Source of the DNA: Candidatus Kaiserbacteria bacterium
GTDB taxonomy: Bacteria > Patescibacteriota > Minisyncoccia > Phycocordibacterales > UBA12088
Assembly: GCA_003561715.1 (NCBI GenBank)
Contig: PWVU01000025.1
Span: forward strand, 1 to 34,229
Direction of reading: 5' to 3'
Length of the DNA: 34,229 nt
The notes under the pieces were generated by a model, which saw only the letters and a list, made by a program, of their open reading frames with translations, ran no database searches and had not been told where the DNA came from. Every line of letters begins with the position of its first letter. Within the stretch, counting starts at the first letter, position 1. This document shows positions 31,438 to 34,229 of the stretch, piece after piece. Position numbers and translations under genes: made by a program.

Positions 31438-32478
31438 ATGAAAAAGAAACATATAAAACACAAAAAGAAATGTGTACCGCAATTCTCATTCAAGGAGCGA
31501 GTGCAGATCGAGACGTATATGAGCGAAGGAGTATCGAAACGCGAGATCGCTCGCAAACTGAACCGAGAACCGTCAAGTGTGCGGTATGAGATCAAGAAGA
31601 ATAGGGTACGAGGTACCTACAAAGCGGAAAAAGCGCACCTGAAGGCGATACAGCGACGGTGGCGGGCAAAGTCTCAGGTGCTCAAGGTTGCGATTACGAA
31701 AGTACTCAAGGAGTATGTAAACGAAAAGACCAAAGCCTACTGGACACCCGAACTCATCGCGGGAAGGATCGCACATGTCGATACGCACCTGCCACGGGTT
31801 GGGAAAGATGCGATCTACGCACACCTTGAAAGTCCGCACGGACGTCCTCTTGAGCGATATCGGTGGCACAAGGGTCGCGCGTACAAAGCGCGTATACCAC
31901 GTACCCATATTGCAAACCGTACCTCCATAGACAAACGACCAAAAAACGTTGCAACACGGCGTTCATACGGACACTGGGAGGGTGACTTCATTGTATCGGG
32001 TAAGCGTGGGAGTGGCGCGCTTCTGGTATTGGTGGAACGTAAAAGTCGATACCTGATCATTCGTAAACTTCCCGATCGTAAGGTGTCCACGGTGAATACG
32101 GTCATTGCCGATACCTTCGGTTGCGGACAGTTGGTCGTCGACTCGCTCACGATCGACAACGACATCTCATTTCAGAAGCATGAAGAAATGTCCGCACTCA
32201 TCGGCGCCCCCATTTACTTTTGTCACCCGTATCACTCGTGGGAGAAAGGTACAGTCGAGAAGATCAGTCAACTCATCCGACGTTTTATCCCAAAAAGCAC
32301 CAACATTGCGCACGTGAGCGAGACGCGAGTGGAAGAGGTTGAGCGTATGTTGAACAATCGTCCCATGAAGTGTCTTTCGTACCTCACGCCGACTGAAGCA
32401 CTTGCACGAAGCCCGCGGCTCAAAGAGTACGTTGAGGACATTGTCCAGAAGGAGTATTATCAGTGTATCAAAAACTAA
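31438..32478 (+). CDS. IS30 family transposase
   Basis: The 346-aa DDE transposase inserts the element by cut and strand transfer. N-terminal residues about 15-60 are the IS30 helix-turn-helix (FSFKERVQIETYMSEGVSKR...IARKLNREPSSVRYEI). The RNase H-like catalytic core has Asp in GHWEGDFI (about 184), Asp in DSLTIDNDISF (about 240) and Glu in SWEKGTVEKISQLIRRFIPK (about 275), so the triad appears intact. The last residues (NNRPMKCLSYLTPTEAL) match the usual IS30 end. The gene fills the element and is preceded by an extended -10 with no SD. The frame is whole, so the element may still be active. Confidence 0.95.
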   Translation: MKKKHIKHKKKCVPQFSFKERVQIETYMSEGVSKREIARKLNREPSSVRYEIKKNRVRGTYKAEKAHLKAIQRRWRAKSQVLKVAITKVLKEYVNEKTKAYWTPELIAGRIAHVDTHLPRVGKDAIYAHLESPHGRPLERYRWHKGRAYKARIPRTHIANRTSIDKRPKNVATRRSYGHWEGDFIVSGKRGSGALLVLVERKSRYLIIRKLPDRKVSTVNTVIADTFGCGQLVVDSLTIDNDISFQKHEEMSALIGAPIYFCHPYHSWEKGTVEKISQLIRRFIPKSTNIAHVSETRVEEVERMLNNRPMKCLSYLTPTEALARSPRLKEYVEDIVQKEYYQCIKN

Positions 32479-32484
32479 AAAACA

Positions 32485-32516
32485 CCCGGGTGGGTGAAGT
32501 GGGGGGCGAATGTGCG
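32485..32516 (-). repeat. IS30 right terminal inverted repeat
   Basis: Read on the minus strand: CGCACATTC, seven C/G-rich bases, then ACTTCACCCACCCGGG, matching the left end at 22 positions or more. Confidence 0.75.
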
Positions 32517-32520
32517 CTGT
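32517..32520. repeat. Right copy of the 4-bp target-site duplication (CTGT)
   Basis: CTGT exactly adjacent to the right inverted repeat, identical to 31388-31391. Confidence 0.55.
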
Positions 32521-32664
32521 CCTACCATCAGTACACCACACAACACGTTTGACGCTTACACAACCGCATGCTAGCATCGGGCATTCTTGATCGAATGTGA
32601 TCAGTCTTCTCAGATGTGTCTCGTCGATCTACCTGTTCTTTTCATTACACGTATTATTAGCTTT

Positions 32665-33453
32665 ATGTTAAGCACAACTATGATACTCGCATATACACAT
32701 GCGCGAGCGCTTCTTGTGGGCGCAGGCGCTTTCATGCTCGCACTGTTTGGCTTTGTGGGAACCACCCACGCCGCAGGCGATGCAACCGTTATCAGCTACG
32801 CAGTCGAATGCAACACGGTCGACCAACTCCCCAAGTGGGGTCCGTGGGGGCTTGGTGGCGGCGACAATCGCACCATCGAGCCCGCCGACGTACAGGCATT
32901 CGTGAACGCTTCAAACGGTAATTGCCGCTACGTTAGTGGCTGGTCGTTTGAGTGGGGCATGGATTATCCCTATCCCGACGATGATGTCATGGGTCCTTCC
33001 GGACAAGGTACTGTCTTTGGTCCGACCAACACACAAGGCGTGACCCGGACCACGATCTACGTTGACACCTTCGAGGGTCGAAGTACCTGGTTCCGCGCGG
33101 TCACACAGCCCGGCTACTACGGCTTCAACGGCAAGGTAGACGACAACGACATCAGCAGTGAGTTCTACTGCCACACCGACTTGTGGCATTATGACAACAA
33201 CGAAGTGTTGACGATCTACCCGAACGAGACGTACTATTGCGTACTCTTCACAGCGCCATTACCGGGCAGTGCAACGCCTGCTCCGGCGCCGACACCGACA
33301 CATCCCGGCTTTGGATTTGAGCGACCAACGTTTGAGCGACCTTCATGGGAGCGACCTACATGGAATCGACCGACATTCCCTCGCTTTGAACCAATTCAAC
33401 CAATTCGTTCGAACTTCCAATTTCCTTCATTTGGGAAGCAGTTCGGCTGGTAG
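32665..33453 (+). CDS. Secreted protein of unknown function with C-terminal FERPT-type repeats
   Basis: I do not recognise a family. I prefer the ATG at 32665 (MLSTTMILAYTHARALL...), which opens a signal peptide (hydrophobic VGAGAFMLALFGFVGTTHA, then AGDA) and gives 262 aa; ATGs at 32680 and 32587 are alternatives. Residues about 30-190 form a beta-rich, Trp/Tyr/Gly-rich domain with four or five Cys (VECNTV, NGNCRYV, EFYCHTD, YYCVLF), suggesting disulfides, which fits a periplasmic or surface location. A Pro/Ala/Thr linker follows, then five short units FERPT, FERPS, WERPT, WNRPT, FPRFE. It lies between the IS30 element and rpsP, opposite in strand to rpsP. Function unknown. Confidence 0.7.
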   Translation: MLSTTMILAYTHARALLVGAGAFMLALFGFVGTTHAAGDATVISYAVECNTVDQLPKWGPWGLGGGDNRTIEPADVQAFVNASNGNCRYVSGWSFEWGMDYPYPDDDVMGPSGQGTVFGPTNTQGVTRTTIYVDTFEGRSTWFRAVTQPGYYGFNGKVDDNDISSEFYCHTDLWHYDNNEVLTIYPNETYYCVLFTAPLPGSATPAPAPTPTHPGFGFERPTFERPSWERPTWNRPTFPRFEPIQPIRSNFQFPSFGKQFGW

Positions 33454-33482
33454 CAAGATGTAAACACAACAAGCATACAGTG

Positions 33483-33523
33483 CAACTACGCGCGGACAAA
33501 TGTCCGCGCGTAGTTGTATGTTT
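33483..33523 (+). terminator. Terminator of the secreted-protein gene
   Basis: Perfect 16-bp stem (33483-33498 with 33501-33516) and a 2-nt AA centre, followed by TATGTTTT. It begins 29 nt after the stop codon. Confidence 0.75.
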
Positions 33524-33632
33524 TACAGAACGCCATTTAGTACTGAGAATTTCTATCACAACCATCGACCGAGTAATGAGTGCTATGTGCATATCGCTCA
33601 CTGTAGCAGTTCTTGATTTTTCAAAACTACCT

Positions 33633-33671
33633 AAAACAACGTGTGGCCCAAGCGACCCGCACGTTGTTTTT
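33633..33671 (-). terminator. Terminator between rpsP and the secreted-protein gene
   Basis: 11-bp stem AAAACAACGTG/CACGTTGTTTT with a 16-nt loop, 19 nt past the rpsP stop. A/T-rich stem bases provide T-runs in both directions. Confidence 0.6.
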
Positions 33672-33689
33672 CAATAAGCCGATATATAA

Positions 33690-34055
33690 TTAGACACTCG
33701 CAACCTCTTCTTTTTGCTCTACTTCTTCTGCAGGAGTATCGGCAGGGTCGGTCACTTCCGCTTTAGGCTCTTCCTTTTTCGGGACGGTCTTCTTGGGCAG
33801 GACATTGCGCTTCTTTCCTTCGATCACGCCTTGCACAATAAGGAGATTGCGCACCGTATCGGACGCCTGCGCGCCGACGGAAAGCCAGTGTTTGATGCGA
33901 TCCTTTTTGAGGGCGACCGTGTCGGCATGCGGATTGTACGAGCCGACGATCTCGAGGAAATTGTTGCTTTTGGGACCATTGGTATGCTCGGTCACCACCA
34001 CGCGAAACTCGGGGTGATTGCGACGACCAATGCGCTGAAGTCGAACCATTAACAT
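33690..34055 (-). CDS. rpsP: 30S ribosomal protein S16
   Basis: S16 binds 16S rRNA in the body of the small subunit. The 121-aa protein aligns from its first residue (MLMVRLQRIGRRNHPEFRVVV against the usual MVxIRLxRxG), which supports the ATG at 34055. The core continues FLEIVGSYNPHADTVALKKDRI and WLSVGAQASDTVRNLL (about 1-80). A Lys/Glu/Ala/Pro tail of about 40 residues follows, longer than in E. coli S16 (82 aa). The mRNA looks leaderless: the -10 is 9 nt before the ATG. It is followed by its own terminator, so it is no longer co-transcribed with the KH gene, its usual operon partner. Confidence 0.96.
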   Translation of the reverse strand: MLMVRLQRIGRRNHPEFRVVVTEHTNGPKSNNFLEIVGSYNPHADTVALKKDRIKHWLSVGAQASDTVRNLLIVQGVIEGKKRNVLPKKTVPKKEEPKAEVTDPADTPAEEVEQKEEVASV

Positions 34056-34064
34056 AGTGGGGGT

Positions 34065-34093
34065 ACTGTACCAGAAAGGGAGGCGTTGGTCAA
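34065..34093 (-). promoter_or_regulatory. Promoter of rpsP, leaderless
   Basis: Minus-strand TTGACC (34088-34093), 17-bp spacer, extended -10 TGG-TACAGT (34065-34070). The ATG at 34055 is 9 nt past the -10. Confidence 0.6.
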
Positions 34094-34171
34094 TTTAATT
34101 CGTTTCTGTGTCATCCCAACATGATACTGTCATACCTCTGCAAAGTAGAAATGTCACCGTAACCCGTTTTA

Positions 34172-34211
34172 CCATATCGTACAGGTATATCAGCGAATAT
34201 GTACGATATGG
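34172..34211. repeat. 12-bp inverted repeat near the right edge
   Basis: CCATATCGTACA (34172-34183) and TGTACGATATGG (34200-34211) with a 16-nt spacer. It could be an operator or the stem of an RNA. The adjoining gene is outside the window. Confidence 0.5.
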
Positions 34212-34229
34212 AAGACACCATACGCATGA

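Larger units (their letters stand above)
31392..32516 (+). mobile_element. Complete IS30-family insertion sequence, 1125 bp
   Basis: Bounded by imperfect 32-bp terminal inverted repeats (31392-31423 and 32485-32516) sharing CGCA-x-ATTC at the tips and ACTTCACCCACCC-x-GG inside, with a diverged 7-nt middle. Flanked by CTGT on both sides. It holds a single intact DDE transposase. It lies between the KH gene and rpsP, normally adjacent genes. Confidence 0.8.

Noticed and set aside
34199..34229. Start of a plus-strand gene at ATG 34199
   Set aside because: Only ten codons are visible and they overlap the palindrome; no support.
1..34229. CRISPR array, rRNA genes or prophage
   Set aside because: No spaced direct repeats of CRISPR type, no rRNA signature and no phage structural genes were seen.

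Overview
The window looks like a chromosomal segment of a Candidate Phyla Radiation bacterium (Patescibacteria, most likely Parcubacteria-like) with roughly 50% GC. This rests on small core enzymes (RpoB about 1056 aa, TrmD about 216 aa), a DnaG whose zinc knuckle has lost most of its ligands, very few Shine-Dalgarno sites, and several promoters whose -10 box lies only 7-10 nt before the start codon, implying leaderless mRNAs. TGA is used as a normal stop (dsbA-like gene, FnIII gene, NADAR gene), so this is not a lineage that reads UGA as Gly. The taxon call is inference from family knowledge; no search was run.

Layout. 1-2516: a truncated secreted beta-helix protein (polysaccharide-lyase-6-like, running off the left edge), a SET-domain methyltransferase and an aldo/keto-reductase-fold protein without the catalytic Tyr, all on the minus strand. 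2517-3101: gene-poor, with a good plus-strand promoter and three consecutive hairpins. 3102-6937: truB (-), hisS (+), a DEDDy exonuclease (+), a YihY/BrkB membrane protein (-). 6946-16042: a large fibronectin-III membrane protein (-), uppP (-), a DsbA-like thioredoxin-fold protein (+), a UvrD-like helicase-nuclease (-) and a CPA2 cation/proton antiporter (-). 16043-17262: a plus-strand locus with promoter, 42-codon leader ORF, intrinsic terminator, strong SD, and a GNAT acetyltransferase interrupted by one in-frame UGA that is followed at once by a 14-bp hairpin. 17296-27414: rpoB, rpoC, dnaG and rpoD, all minus strand. rpoB has a long leader that may contain an attenuator. 27953-30820: a putative minus-strand operon NADAR - Nudix - Nudix (frameshifted in a nine-G tract) - trmD - JAMM-like protein. 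30918-34055: KH-domain protein (-), a complete IS30-family element (+), a secreted protein with FERPT-type repeats (+) and rpsP (-).

How the genes fit together. The central block is the transcription/replication core (RNA polymerase, primase, sigma factor). The right part is a scattered form of the classical rpsP - KH - rimM - trmD operon: an IS30 element and a secreted-protein gene sit between rpsP and the KH gene, a NADAR/Nudix cassette sits between KH and trmD, and rimM is not in the window. The left and middle parts carry envelope functions (undecaprenyl-PP recycling, oxidative folding, ion transport, surface proteins).

Most notable observations: the GNAT locus (leader ORF plus terminator, and UGA plus hairpin), the poly-G frameshift inside a Nudix box, the NADAR/Nudix cassette inside the rpsP-trmD neighbourhood, and a set of core or metabolic enzymes lacking textbook active-site or metal-binding residues (DnaG zinc site, the AKR-like protein, TrmD loop, HisRS motif 3). 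No tRNA, rRNA or CRISPR array was found.
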